Numbered from the stretch's first letter, positions 1 to 10,088 are shown. The stretch: 64,000 nt of DNA from Nocardia niigatensis NBRC 100131 (GCF_000308655.1 NZ_BAGC01000114.1:1-64000), one strand, 5' to 3'. Notes: generated by a model not told the origin, from the sequence alone. Program-made: numbers and translations.

Positions 1-133
1 GGACCCAATGAAACAGCTAACGTATCTGCGTATCAGTGACGATGTGGAGTATGTGCCACGCGATCACCAGGCGAAGCGCGATGGCGGCGCTGCCGGAAAA
101 CTGCCGCAGGACAAGATGTTTCAGGAGGTCACC

Positions 134-805
134 GTGGAATCAGCGCCGCCCGCGGATACGCCCGCAGACGGGAAGTCCCTGCTCGAACGTGCCTTTCTGC
201 AGGCCGTCGAGCAGGTCGACGACACCGACCGAATTCGCACCCGCATCCTCGATGCGGCCGACGAACAGTTCCGGCGGTGGGGTATTCAACGCTCGACGAT
301 GGAGGATGTCGCCCGCACCGCGGGGGTCTCCCGCATCACCGTCTACCGCCGCTTCGCCACCAAGGAAGAACTGGTGGAACGCGTCATTCTGCGAGAATTC
401 CGCCGCTACTTCGACACATTCCTCGTCGATATCGCGGCGGCGACGAATGTCGGCGACCGCGTCGTCCTCGGATTCGTCAGCTCCCTCCGCGCGCTGCGTG
501 GCAACCCGCTCATCGGCGCTCTGATCACCGCCGAGCCCGACCACTTCATCAGCTCGCTGGTCGGTGACGGCGGCCGCGCGGTGGCCATGGTCCGCGAATT
601 CGTCGCCCACCAACTCCGCCAGGAACAACGCGCCGGCACCATCTCCCCCGACCTCGAGGTCGAAGTGATCGCCGAGCTGATGGTCCGAATCTGCGCGTCC
701 TTCCTGGCAATCCCGAGCCAGGTGATCGATCTCGACAACGACGAGCAACTCGCCGCGATCGCCCGCCATTTCCTCGTCCCGATGCTCGAGCCGCCGGGAC
801 GCTAG
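134..805 (+). CDS. TetR/AcrR-family transcriptional regulator
   Basis: A 223-residue TetR-type DNA-binding protein. The helix-turn-helix occupies about residues 36-80, with the recognition segment around VARTAGVSRITVYRRF. The remainder is an alpha-helical ligand-binding and dimerisation domain with no recognisable ligand. GTG at 134 is chosen as start because AGGAGG at 123-128 lies five bases upstream; an in-frame ATG at 8 would add 42 residues but has no visible ribosome binding site. The gene converges on the serine hydrolase at 860 with a shared hairpin between them. Its targets cannot be read from the context, since genes left of the window are unseen. Confidence 0.88.
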   Translation: MESAPPADTPADGKSLLERAFLQAVEQVDDTDRIRTRILDAADEQFRRWGIQRSTMEDVARTAGVSRITVYRRFATKEELVERVILREFRRYFDTFLVDIAAATNVGDRVVLGFVSSLRALRGNPLIGALITAEPDHFISSLVGDGGRAVAMVREFVAHQLRQEQRAGTISPDLEVEVIAELMVRICASFLAIPSQVIDLDNDEQLAAIARHFLVPMLEPPGR

Positions 806-826
806 TACGGGAGTCGTGTTGTGCCC

Positions 827-851
827 CGCACATCCAGTCGATGGATGTGCG
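827..851. terminator. hairpin between convergent genes
   Basis: A perfect 10-bp stem (CGCACATCCA / TGGATGTGCG) with a 5-base loop sits in the gap between two convergent genes. There is no T-run on either side, so this is either a bidirectional terminator of the T-less actinobacterial kind or simply an inverted repeat. Confidence 0.55.
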
Positions 852-859
852 CAGCCGGA

Positions 860-2095
860 TCAGCTTCCGGTGCGAGGATCGATGGTCGCGGATATCTGGT
901 TGACCAATTGCCAGGGGCGGTTGGCGTCGGCCTGGGCCTTGCCGCTGGTGAGGACCGCCCCCGAGAGGTTGCGGGCGCGATCGGACCAGCCGTACTGGGT
1001 GGTCAGGCCGCTGCGGCCGAAGTGGGATTGGGTGTCGCGGCCGAATTTCGAACGGCGGGCGCCCAGTTCGTAGCCCGCCACGGAGACGCGTCCCGCCAGG
1101 CCGGGCAGCCAGGGGGCGGGACGGACTGCGGCCGCCAGGGTTTCGGTGCGCATGATGCGCACGCCGTCGAGTTCGCCGCCGCGCGTGAGGATTTCATAGA
1201 AGCGGGAAAGTTCGGCAGCCGTGGTGACGAGATTGCCGGAGGGCAGTTCGGCGGTGAGGAAGGCGCGGGCCGCGGCCGGGTCGGTCGGGCCGGAGAGGCC
1301 GCCGCCGAGGGCTCGGCCCGCCAGATGCCGCCAGATCTTGGAGGGGCCGGGCCCGACCTTGACGCTCGGCACCACCTCGTCGACGTCCTCGGGGCGCACG
1401 CCGAAATTGGTCCAGCGGAAGCCGAGTGGGTCCAGGACCTGCTCGCGCAGATGGTCCCGCATGGCCTTGCCGGTGGCCCGCTGGACCAGCAGACGCTGAA
1501 TCAGGCCGCCGGTCATGGCGTGGTAGACACGGAAGCGGTTGGGCGGCCAGCTGGGAACGAGGTCGGCCAGGCCCTGGACGGCGAGTTCCTCGTCGAGGAC
1601 GAGGTCGGACCCGCGGTGCGGCGGGGTGATGAACGGGACGCCCGCGGAATGGGCGAGCACGTGACCGATGGTGATGCGTTCCTTGCCGTGCCGGGCGAAC
1701 TCAGGGATGTAGTCGCGGACCGGATCGGTCAGCGCGAAGGCGCCCTGTTCGATGAGCATGAACATCAGGGCCGCGGATACGCCCTTGGCCGTGGAGAATC
1801 CGCAGAACGGCGAGTCCGGAGTGACCGGGCGCTTCTCCGCGTCGGGCGCATCCCTGGGCGCGTTGCCCCAGCCATGGCCGATGGCCCGGTTGAGCACGAT
1901 GTGGCCGCGATGACGCAGGCACACCTGGATGGCGGGGGTGGTCCCCATGCGATACCAGTCCTGCACGGACCGCCAGATCGACTCGATCGCGCCGGGCGCG
2001 AGTCCGGCGTCGGCGGGGTCGGATTCGGGTCCGCGGGTGGTCACCGCGTCGAGATCGGGATCGATCCGCACCAGCGCTGTCATACCTGGGCTCAT
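860..2095 (-). CDS. beta-lactamase-fold serine hydrolase (class C / EstB-like)
   Basis: A 411-residue serine beta-lactamase-family protein, probably an esterase or peptidase rather than an antibiotic-resistance enzyme. The nucleophile motif SxxK is S101-T-A-K104, and the second motif is Y191-H-A in place of YxN. The C-terminal HFGRSG segment sits where KTG-like motifs occur. No signal peptide is seen, so the enzyme is likely cytoplasmic. The reading frame is open further upstream, but ATG at 2095 (or 2083) fits the family length and leaves room for the divergent gene that starts at 2182. The substrate is unknown. Confidence 0.82.
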   Translation of the reverse strand: MSPGMTALVRIDPDLDAVTTRGPESDPADAGLAPGAIESIWRSVQDWYRMGTTPAIQVCLRHRGHIVLNRAIGHGWGNAPRDAPDAEKRPVTPDSPFCGFSTAKGVSAALMFMLIEQGAFALTDPVRDYIPEFARHGKERITIGHVLAHSAGVPFITPPHRGSDLVLDEELAVQGLADLVPSWPPNRFRVYHAMTGGLIQRLLVQRATGKAMRDHLREQVLDPLGFRWTNFGVRPEDVDEVVPSVKVGPGPSKIWRHLAGRALGGGLSGPTDPAAARAFLTAELPSGNLVTTAAELSRFYEILTRGGELDGVRIMRTETLAAAVRPAPWLPGLAGRVSVAGYELGARRSKFGRDTQSHFGRSGLTTQYGWSDRARNLSGAVLTSGKAQADANRPWQLVNQISATIDPRTGS

Positions 2096-2181
2096 TCGAC
2101 CAGCATAGGGAGATCGCGGTTCACAGGAACCTCCCAGCGAGGAGTCAGGCTGTTCACCGTCTGGCGCGACACACTCCCGCG

Positions 2182-4206
2182 GTGAGCGTGACCACTGCCG
2201 AGCTGGCCCCGTCCGAACCGACCGCCCCGCCATCAGAGACATCCTCGGACGGCCTCTCCCCCGCCCGCCGCTGGGAACGCCCGGCGCTGGCGCTGCTGCT
2301 CCTCGGCACCGCCGTCGCATATCTGTGGAACATCACGGTCAACGAGATGGGCAACGGCTTCTACGCGGCGGCCGCCTGGTCGGGATCGCAGAACTGGAAG
2401 GCGCTGCTGTTCGGCTCGCTGGATCCGGGCAATTTCATCACCGTCGACAAGCCGCCGGTGTCGCAGTGGGTCATGGGTCTGTCCGGGCAGCTGTTCGGAT
2501 TCAGCAGTGCGAGCATGCTTGCGCCGCAGGCAATCATGGCGGTGGGCGCGGTGGCGCTCATGTACGGCGCGGTCACCCGGGCGACGCTGAGCCGCGGCGC
2601 GGGTCTGCTGGCGGGCCTGGTGCTCGCGGTGACACCGGTGGTGGCGTTGATGTTCCGGTTCAACAATCCGGATGCCGTCATGGTGTTGCTCATGGCCGCC
2701 GCCGCCTACTGCACGGTGCGCGCGCTGCCCAGGGCGAGCCTGAGGTGGGTCACGCTGGCCGGTGTCGCACTGGGTTTCGCGTTCCTGGCGAAGATGCTCG
2801 AGGGCCTCATGGTGCTGCCCGCGCTCGGACTCGCCTATGTCATCGTCGCCCCGACCACGCTGCGCAACCGGCTGTTGCACTCGCTGGCCGCGCTGGGCGC
2901 GCTGATCGTCTCCTCCGGCTGGTACGTGCTGCTGACCATCCTCTGGCCCGCCGATTCGCGTCCGTACCTGGCGGGTTCCAAGGACAACACGTTCATGGAT
3001 CTGGTGCTGGGCTACAACGGTTTCGCCCGCTACCTGGGCAAGAACCACATGGGCGGCAAGAACCCGTTCGAGCTGCCCGAGGGCTACCAGATTCCGAAGG
3101 CGCTGGAGCGGGGCGGCCTCGGCAGCGGGTTCGGCAATGGCCCGGACCGCATGTTCACCGGTGAGATCGGGTTCGAGATCTCGTGGCTGCTGCCTGCGGC
3201 ATTGCTCGCGTTCGTGCTCGTGCTGGTGTCGCGGGGACGCCGCCCGCGCACCGATCTGATCCGCGGCGCGGCACTGGTTTTCGGCCTGTGGCTGGTCATC
3301 GATGGCGTGCTGTTCTCGGCGATGAAGTCCGGCATGCACGCCTACTACACGCTCGCCGTCGCTCCGGCGATCGCGGGCTGCTTCGCGATCGGCGTGTACG
3401 AGGTGTGGCGCCGGCGGGCCGAGGGCTTCGGCCGGATCGCCGGCGCCGCCTTGATCCTCTCGGCCGGGGTCTGGGGTTTCGTCCTGCTGCAACGCAATTC
3501 CGACTGGCAGCCGTGGCTGCGCTGGACGGTGCTGGCGGTCACGGTGATCACGGCGCTGGGGTTGCTCGTGCTGGCATTGCCTCCGACGGCCCGCTGGGAT
3601 CGGCTGCGCGGCCGCGCGACCACGCCGCTGCTCGTGGTCGGCGTGATTGCCGGCCTGGCGGGTTCCACGGCCTATGCGGCCGCGACGCTGCCGCAGTCGC
3701 ACACCGGTGGCGGCCCGACCGTCGGCCCGGCTCAACCGAAGAAGGCCGGACCCGCCGATATGTTCCGCAAGCAACTCGAGACGCTGTTCGGCGGTCAGGC
3801 CGATCCGGGTCTGGTGACGCTGCTGCAGCAGACGAATACCAAGTGGTCGGCCGCGATCGACCGGTCGTCGCCCGCCTCCGGGCTCGAATTGGCCAGTCGC
3901 ACCTCGGTCCTCGCCATCGGTGGCTTCACCTCCGAGGACCCGGTCCCGGCGCTGCCCCGGTTCCAGGACATGGTCCGCAACCATGAGATCACCTACTACC
4001 TCGTGCCCGAGATCCCTCTCCCCGACACCTGGCGAGTGGATCAGAAGCCCGGTGACACCGGCACCCCGGCGCAGTCGGATCCGCAACACGGCATCTGGCG
4101 CCCGGCGGGCAACAAGGAGATCCTCGACTGGGTCACCACCCACTACACGGCTACTCAGCACTTCGGTGACATGGCGGTCTACGACCTGACGGTGCAGCCG
4201 CACTGA
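2182..4206 (+). CDS. GT39/ArnT-like membrane glycosyltransferase
   Basis: A 674-residue polytopic membrane protein of the GT-C fold, dolichyl-phosphate-mannose/ArnT superfamily. A hydrophilic tail of about 30 residues is followed by a first membrane helix (about 35-50) and then the first extracytoplasmic loop, which holds the family's conserved acidic and DKPP residues (D89-K-P-P). Many further hydrophobic helices reach to about residue 500, followed by a soluble C-terminal domain of about 170 residues. Such enzymes transfer a sugar from a polyprenyl-phosphate donor to an acceptor outside the membrane. The donor and acceptor here are unknown. The GTG start is divergent from the serine hydrolase. 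Confidence 0.85.
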   Translation: MSVTTAELAPSEPTAPPSETSSDGLSPARRWERPALALLLLGTAVAYLWNITVNEMGNGFYAAAAWSGSQNWKALLFGSLDPGNFITVDKPPVSQWVMGLSGQLFGFSSASMLAPQAIMAVGAVALMYGAVTRATLSRGAGLLAGLVLAVTPVVALMFRFNNPDAVMVLLMAAAAYCTVRALPRASLRWVTLAGVALGFAFLAKMLEGLMVLPALGLAYVIVAPTTLRNRLLHSLAALGALIVSSGWYVLLTILWPADSRPYLAGSKDNTFMDLVLGYNGFARYLGKNHMGGKNPFELPEGYQIPKALERGGLGSGFGNGPDRMFTGEIGFEISWLLPAALLAFVLVLVSRGRRPRTDLIRGAALVFGLWLVIDGVLFSAMKSGMHAYYTLAVAPAIAGCFAIGVYEVWRRRAEGFGRIAGAALILSAGVWGFVLLQRNSDWQPWLRWTVLAVTVITALGLLVLALPPTARWDRLRGRATTPLLVVGVIAGLAGSTAYAAATLPQSHTGGGPTVGPAQPKKAGPADMFRKQLETLFGGQADPGLVTLLQQTNTKWSAAIDRSSPASGLELASRTSVLAIGGFTSEDPVPALPRFQDMVRNHEITYYLVPEIPLPDTWRVDQKPGDTGTPAQSDPQHGIWRPAGNKEILDWVTTHYTATQHFGDMAVYDLTVQPH

Positions 4207-4210
4207 TCTT

Positions 4211-4645
4211 CTAGGCGGCCGGACCGGTCCAGGCGGTGAGCGCGGTGGAAAGACCGGTCTCGCATGATTCGTTCCTGGCCCACGCAACGTGACCGTCCGG
4301 CCGGATGAGGACTGCTGCGGGCGCGGGGATGTCGCCGAGACCGGGTACCGCCTACCGGTCCGCGTCGCAGTGGGCCAGGATTACGTCGACGCGGTCCTCC
4401 CGGTCACCGATCTGTATCTGGGTGCCGTTCAGGGTCAGCAGGACCGGGCGCCCGCTGCGGAGCAGTTCGTGGACGCGGGTGCCGCCGGTGGGAAGGGTGA
4501 GATCGACGTCGGGGACGCGATAGCCGGACAACGGATGGTCGTCGCCGACCTCGTAGCGGATGTCGAGGGCAAAGAGCATGCCGCCGAGGCGGTTACGGAC
4601 CTCGTCGATGTCGAAGAGTCCGGCGAGCGTCTCGCGCAGGGCCTC
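4211..4645 (-). pseudogene. FAD-dependent monooxygenase, C-terminal part (split by transposon)
   Basis: The C-terminal, thioredoxin-like domain of an aromatic-ring FAD monooxygenase (PheA/TfdB or rifampicin-monooxygenase type). Segments such as HPLSGYRVPDVDL and GRPVLLTLNG are recognisable. It continues in frame from the N-terminal part at 10134-11064 once the transposon and one copy of the GCCTC duplication are removed, giving ...HTEALRETLAGLFDIDEV... across the junction. A further in-frame TAG at about 4352 precedes the natural end near 4211, so the gene is dead for more than one reason. Confidence 0.85.
4641..4645. repeat. target-site duplication GCCTC (left)
   Basis: The five bases GCCTC lie immediately outside the left inverted repeat and are repeated exactly at 10134-10138. 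A 5-bp duplication is the normal signature of Tn3-family insertion. Confidence 0.9.
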
Positions 4646-4690
4646 GGGGTCGCCGTAGTATCGGCCGAATTTCGGGCGGATATGGCGTAG
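4646..4690. repeat. transposon 1 left terminal inverted repeat
   Basis: A 45-bp sequence identical, in reverse complement, to 10089-10133. It starts GGGGT and ends ATGGCGTAG. It resembles the ends of transposon 2 at several positions (GGGGT, GTAGTA, ATGGC). Confidence 0.93.
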
Positions 4691-4796
4691 CGGGCTGGTA
4701 GAGCGGGGTTTTCGTGTTCGGGGTGCGGGGTCGGGTAGTTGGTGCTTGGCTTGGTTGCCGATGAGGGTTGATCGGCGTGTGGGAGGTTGGGGTTCG

Positions 4797-7348
4797 TGGC
4801 GACGCGGGTGTTCGCGGATGAGGAGTTGGAGCGTCTGCGGGGGTTCCCGGAGATCAGCCGCGAGGAGTTGTTCCGGTTTTCACGCTGAACCCGGCTGATT
4901 TGGCGTTTGTGGATCCGGGCCGTGGGCGGGGTCCGGCGGATCGGTTGGGGCTGGCGGTCGCGTTGTGCACGCTGGGGTGGCTGGGGTTCGTGCCGGACCG
5001 GTTGACCACGGCGCCGCCGGTGGCGGTGGCCCGGCTGGCTGAGCAGCTTCGGGTGGATCCGGTCCAGATCGGCTCGTACGGCAAGCGCGCCAAGACCTGC
5101 ACCGAGCATGTGCGGCTGGTCGCCCAGTATCTGGGCTGGCGGCCGGCCGGGCCGCTGGAGTCGAAGGAGTTGGACGAGTTCTTGCTGGCGCGGGCGATGG
5201 AGCACGATTCCCCGACGCTGCTGTTCCGGCTGGGGTGCGAGTATCTGATCTCGGCTCGGGTGATCCGGCCGGGACCGGTCACGGTGGTGGAACGAGTCGC
5301 GCATGCCCGCCACCAGGCCCAGACCGAGACCTACGACCGGCTCGCGCACGAGTTCACACCCGAGCGGTGCTTGGGGCTGGACGCGCTGCTGGTCACCGAT
5401 CCATCGCTCGGGGTATCGCGGTTGCGGTGGTTGTCGACCGGCCCGGTGGAAGCGTCGGCGCAGGCGGTGAAGGCTGAGGTCGAGAAACTGGGGTTCCTGC
5501 TCGGGATGGGCGCGGACCGCCTCGATATGTCGGTGCTGCCCGCCGAGTGGCGCCCACCGCGGCGACCGAGCTGCTGATCGCGGTGGACATGCTGCGCGAG
5601 CTGAACGCCACCGGCCGCCGCAAGGTATTCGACGAGGCCCCAGCGGGGTTCGTGCCGGCCAAGTGGCGCGGCTATCTCGAGGAGGCCCGGAAATCGGGCA
5701 GCGTCACCGCATTCCGGCACTACTGGGAGCTGTGCGTGCTGCTGGGACTGCGGGACGGCCTGCGCAGCGGGGATGTATACGTGCCCGGCTCGCGCCGCTA
5801 CGCGGACCCGGCCGCCTACCTGCTCACCCCCGAACAGTGGACGCCGCAGCGGGCCGAGTTCTGCCGCCTGGTCGGCAAACCCGCCGATCCCGGCGAGGGG
5901 TTGGCCGCGGTGGTGGACGAGCTGCACGAGGCGGTCGGTGAGCTGGAGGCGGTGCTGTCCGGCGGGGACGGTCCGGTCCATGTGGACGAGGGCGGGGATC
6001 TGGTGATCTCGCCGTTGACCGCCGAAGACGTGCCCGCGGAGGCTGTTTCGCTCAAGGCGGAGCTGACCGAGATGCTGCCGTTCGCACCGATCGTGTCGCT
6101 GCTGATCGAATTGGACAAACGCACCGGCTACCCGGACTGCTTCAGCCACGCCTCGGGCAAACAAACCCGCACCCCCGGAACTCAAACGTAACCTCATCGC
6201 GGTGCTGCTGGCCCACTCGACGAACCTCGGTTTGACCCGGATGGCAGAGGCGTGCGGCATCTCCTACGACATCCTGGCGTGGACGTCGGAATGGTATGTG
6301 CGGGAAGAGACCCTGCGTGCGGCGAATCTGGCGATCATCGACTACCACCAGCGGCTGCCACTGACCACAGTGTTCGGTGCGGGCACGCTGTCATCCTCGG
6401 ACGGGCAGCGGTTCCCGGTGCGCGGCAAGTCGACTACGGCGCGGGAGATGGTGATGCACGGCGGCCGGGTGCTGTCGACCTACACCCATGTCACCGATCA
6501 GCACGCCACCTACGGCACGAAGATTATCGTCGCCACGAAACGCGAAGCACACTACGTGCTGGATGAAATCCTCGGCAACGCAACGGATCTGCCGATCACC
6601 GAACACGCCACCGACACCCACGGGGTGACCCTGGTCAACTTCGGGCTGTTCGACCTGCTCGGGATGCAGCTCTCACCCCGGATCCGGGACCTGGGCAAGA
6701 TCACCCTGTACCGGCCCGGACCCCGCCGAGAGACCGAGGCCCGGTTCCCGCATGCCGGACCGCTGATGACGCGGCGGGCCAACCTCGAGCTGATCGCCGA
6801 GCACTGGGACGACCTGCTCCGGTTGGCGGGGTCGCTGAAGTTCGGGCACGCCACCGCCTCGCTCCTGGTCGGTAAGCTGTCCGTGTCCGGGCGGCAGAAC
6901 ACCCTGGCCACCGCGCTCAAGGAGTACGGCGCCCTGCGGCGCACCGTCTACGCCGCCCGTTACCTGTCCGATCCGGACTATCGGCGCAAGATCTCCCGCC
7001 AGCTCAACAAGGGCGAATCCCTGCACGCGCTGCGGCGGGACCTGCTGTACGCGCACGAGGGCACGATCCGCGCCCGCCAGCTCGACGACCAGACCGAGCA
7101 AGCCTGGTGCCTGACCCTGGCCACCAACGCCGTAATCTCTTGGACCACAGAGTATTACGGCTCGCCGTGGACCAGATTCGCCGCGCCGGACGCCGGATCG
7201 ATGACGATGTGCTCGCCCATATCAGTCCGGCGCACAGCGAGAACATCAACTTCTTCGGCGCCATCGAGGTCGACATCTCGATGCCGAACTCGCCCAGCTC
7301 GGCCCCACCGGGTACCGGCCGCTACGTGTGCGTGACACGCTGTTCTGA
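4797..7348 (+). pseudogene. tnpA: Tn3-family transposase tnpA (multiple frameshifts)
   Basis: A DDE transposase of about 850 residues that would cut and join the element ends. The frame starts at GTG 4797 and is broken at about 4880 (one base lost against the homologous start at 43.4 kb), 5550, 6170 (in a C-run), 7155 and 7276. The pieces together cover the family from the N-terminal VFADEELERLRGFPEISRE segment to the C-terminal RVRDTLF. Catalytic motifs remain: Asp in SSSDGQRF (about 6397), Asp in HVTDQHATYG (about 6490) and Glu in LNKGESLHALRR (about 7015). Five independent breaks argue for decay rather than programmed frameshifting. Confidence 0.93.
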
Positions 7349-7615
7349 ACCGACCGATGTGGTGGTGGACGGTGCGTCACACCGGCGGACATGTATCGGG
7401 CCGTCAGGGAGGGGCAGGACCGGTCGCCGGGCAGAACATCACCGACATTCTCGCGCTACCGGGTGGGCGGCGACTGCTGGGAGCAGGTCCGTAGGACCGT
7501 TCTGGCTGCGGCGACCGGACTCTGCCCCGCCGACCCGAGCCTGGCCGGTTGCTCGGTGGCGGGCCGAAACCGGGTTACCGCTCGTAGTGTCTCGACGGAT
7601 GTGTTCTCGGGCTTT

Positions 7616-8206
7616 TCAGTCGGTGGCTGATGGGGTCAGGCCGTGGTGGATGAGGGTGAGGGCGTGGTCGGCGACGTGGCGGGGGTCGGCGCCGTGTTCG
7701 ACGGCGGTCATGGCGGCTTGGACGAGGCCGCCGACGAGTTGGCTGGTCAGCTCGGGTGCGGCGTCGGATCCGGCGAGAGTGAGGGCGGCCTGGAGGGGGA
7801 TGTTGTGCCGGTGGTGGAGTTCGTGGACGCGGTCGAGGCATTCGCGGGGCAGGTCGGCTTGCATCAGTGCTTTCGCGGGACGGTGCGTGCCCTGGGCGGC
7901 GAGGCGGAGTTCGGTGCGGACGAAGGCGTCGATCCGGGCGGCGGGTTCGTGGACATCGGCGAGGGCCTGGGTGATCGCGGCGTCGGCGGCGGTGAACGAC
8001 TCTTCGACGATGGCCGCGAGCAGGGCGGCCGAGGAGGGGAAGTACTGGTAGAAGCTGGAGCGGGCGAGCCCGGCGCGGGCGCCGACCGCAGCGGGGGTGA
8101 CTGCGGCGGCGCCCTGCTCGACCAGGATGCCGACAGCGGCCTGGACCAGCGCGGAGCGTTGCTGGGCACGGTGCTCGGCGACGGTGGCGGCGTTGATCTT
8201 CGGCAT
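7616..8206 (-). CDS. TetR/AcrR-family regulator (transposon 1 cargo)
   Basis: A 196-residue intact TetR-type repressor. The N-terminal HTH is around residues 20-60 (VGARAGLARSSFYQYF), followed by a helical effector domain. On the same strand, just upstream, lie the remains of an ABC permease/ATPase pair. A permease-ATPase-TetR order is common for regulated exporters in actinobacteria, so this probably once controlled that exporter. It is the only apparently complete regulator in the element. Confidence 0.85.
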   Translation of the reverse strand: MPKINAATVAEHRAQQRSALVQAAVGILVEQGAAAVTPAAVGARAGLARSSFYQYFPSSAALLAAIVEESFTAADAAITQALADVHEPAARIDAFVRTELRLAAQGTHRPAKALMQADLPRECLDRVHELHHRHNIPLQAALTLAGSDAAPELTSQLVGGLVQAAMTAVEHGADPRHVADHALTLIHHGLTPSATD

Positions 8207-8241
8207 AGGGTCGGGACTGCCTTCTCGAGAGCGTGGTCAGG

Positions 8242-8467
8242 TCACAGGCGGCCGTCCCGCAGGGGCAGGACGCGGTCGGCCGCGTCCAGTATCTCGTGGT
8301 CGTGTGGGTGACCATGACGGTGGCGGTGCTGTGCTGGCGGGTCTGTTCGGCGATCAGCTCGACGATGTCGCGGGCGCGGGCACGAGGACCGCGATCATCG
8401 CGACCACGGCACCGATGAGAGCGAAGCGCCCGCGGGCGAACCGCAGGTCACGAAGAGCGAGGAACAC
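8242..8467 (-). pseudogene. ABC exporter remnant: permease start joined to ATPase end
   Basis: The first part reads VFLALRDLRFARGRFALIG with a hydrophobic helix, the N-terminus of a FtsX/DevC-like permease. After about 25 codons it jumps to DIVELIAEQTRQHSTATVMVTH and then, after a small frameshift, DHEILDAADRVLPLRDGRL, the D-loop/H-loop end of the matching ATP-binding subunit. Thus an internal deletion fused the two ends of a permease-ATPase operon and a second indel disturbs the H-loop region. The product cannot transport anything. Confidence 0.72.
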
Positions 8468-8482
8468 TGGAGGCCTTCCGCG

Positions 8483-8779
8483 TCAGGCGCCGACGGAGAC
8501 AACGGTCTCGTATGTTTCCACGGCACCGTCCATCCCCTTGGAGGACGGCCCGTGGGCGGCATGGAAGGCGGCCGACCGCATCCAGGCCGTGAACGCGTCA
8601 CGCGAAGTGAAGTCCATGACCGCCACGTACACCCCGCCATCGTGCTGCGGGCGCAGCAGGCGCGACCCCACCAGCCCCTCCACACCGGGCAGGGTTTCGC
8701 GCATGCTCGCCGCGAAGAGTTCCTCGAAGGCCGCCGCACCGGCAGCGGGGACCGGAATCCGGTTCATGACCGTGTACAT
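8483..8779 (-). CDS. ABM-domain (antibiotic biosynthesis monooxygenase-like) protein
   Basis: A 98-residue single-domain protein with the dimeric alpha/beta-barrel ABM fold, seen in small cofactor-free oxygenases and IsdG-like proteins. Characteristic features are the start MYTVMNRIPV, a central GLVGSRLL strand and SRDAFTAWMRSAAFHAAH. ATG at 8779 is preferred over an upstream start at 8866 because it begins exactly at the domain and has AGGTGG upstream. The substrate is unknown. It is cargo of transposon 1. Confidence 0.75.
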   Translation of the reverse strand: MYTVMNRIPVPAAGAAAFEELFAASMRETLPGVEGLVGSRLLRPQHDGGVYVAVMDFTSRDAFTAWMRSAAFHAAHGPSSKGMDGAVETYETVVSVGA

Positions 8780-9074
8780 AGGAAAACCACCTGTTTCAAG
8801 GGAGGAGGAAAGCACCGACGGTTTTGCCGACGCAGGTGTCAGTATCTTAGCATGAGTTATCGACACAACTGTCGGGAAGATTGGAGGCGGCCCTCTGTCA
8901 CACCGTCGTCCGACGCCACGAGCGACGGCAAACCAGGGCCTACTCGGCGAACATCGACTCCGAGTCCTGCGAACCGCGAGGCTCCTGACGAAGCGGGCGC
9001 CGCTACACCGACCACTGCTGCCGCACAGCTACTCCGGCCGGATGTGCTCCTCGACCACGCCAGGAGGTGGGCCG

Positions 9075-10081
9075 ATGGCGGCGACCGTGACCCGGATCCA
9101 CACCGCCGCGCCCCGCACTCTGCGCGGATCGGCCGAGGCGTTTCTGGACACCCTCGGGCCCGGCAACACCCGCCGCGCCTACGGCATCGCGGTCGTCAAG
9201 ACCGTCGACCACCTCGACAGCCGCGATCCGGACGGACTGCCCGGCCCCAGCCGGGCCCTGGACTCGGTCTCCGACTCCGAGATCGGCGCGGCCCTGGAAT
9301 CTCTCTGGGGCACAGCGGCGGTCAATACCTGGAACGCGCGCCGAGCAGCGGTAGCGAAATGGCTGTCCTGGTGCCGCGAGCAAGGCTGGGACGCCCCGGC
9401 GGTACCGGTGTCGGCCGCGCGCTCGACCCCGCCGGATTCCGAGACACCGGTGCGGTCGCGGACCGCGATCGACCGGCTCATCTCCCGCCGCGAGATCCAT
9501 CTGCGGGAGAAGACACTGTGGAGGATGCTGTACGAAACCTGCGCTCGCGCAGAGGAACTGCTTCAGCTCAACATCGAAGACCTCGACCTGGCGGCCGGTG
9601 CGCCCGGGTGAAGTCCAAGGGCGCCAAACCCCGCACCCGTCGTCGTGGTGCCGCCCACCACGAACACGTCCTGGAAACCGTGTACTGGGACGCCGGCACC
9701 GCGAGGCTCCTGCCCCGGCTGATCCGCGGCCGCACCTGCGGGCCGGTGTTGCTCACCCACCGCCGCCCCGGGCCGGGGAAGTACCTCGCCGACCGCGATC
9801 TGTGCCCCGACACCAGACTCGCGCGGCTGTCCTACGACCAAGCCCGCGACCTGCTCGACGCCGCCACCGCCACCGACGGGCCAGGCACTGGCTGGGACCT
9901 GCACGAACTCCGCCACTCCGGCCTCACACACCTCGGCGAATCCGGCGCCAGCCTGCTCGAACTCATGGCCAAATCGCGGCACCGCAAAGCCGAGAACCTA
10001 CGCCGCTACTTCAAACCCTCACCCCAGGCGATGCGCGAACTGACCAGCCTCATCGGCCCCGGTACTTCCCGCACCCACTGA
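9075..10081 (+). pseudogene. tyrosine recombinase/integrase (one frameshift)
   Basis: A phage-integrase-family recombinase of about 335 residues, probably the cointegrate resolvase of transposon 1. AGGAGG at 9062-9067 marks ATG 9075. The N-terminal SAM-like domain (about residues 12-100) is followed by the catalytic domain with Arg in ETCARAEELL, the box HELRHSGLTHLG and the nucleophile Tyr in RRYFKPS. The frame breaks at about 9605 (DLDLAAGAPG-stop versus RARVKSKGAK in the next frame), leaving Arg I on one piece and the other residues on the second. A single base change there would restore it. Confidence 0.85.
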
Positions 10082-10088
10082 CCAGCAA

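Noticed and set aside
821..2185. 454-codon open frame opposite the serine hydrolase
   Set aside because: Composition is the Gly/Arg/Ala-rich shadow of the real minus-strand gene, which has catalytic motifs.
2233..4287. 684-codon open frame opposite the GT39 gene
   Set aside because: Arg/Gln/His-rich antisense shadow with no domain; the plus strand has clear membrane helices.
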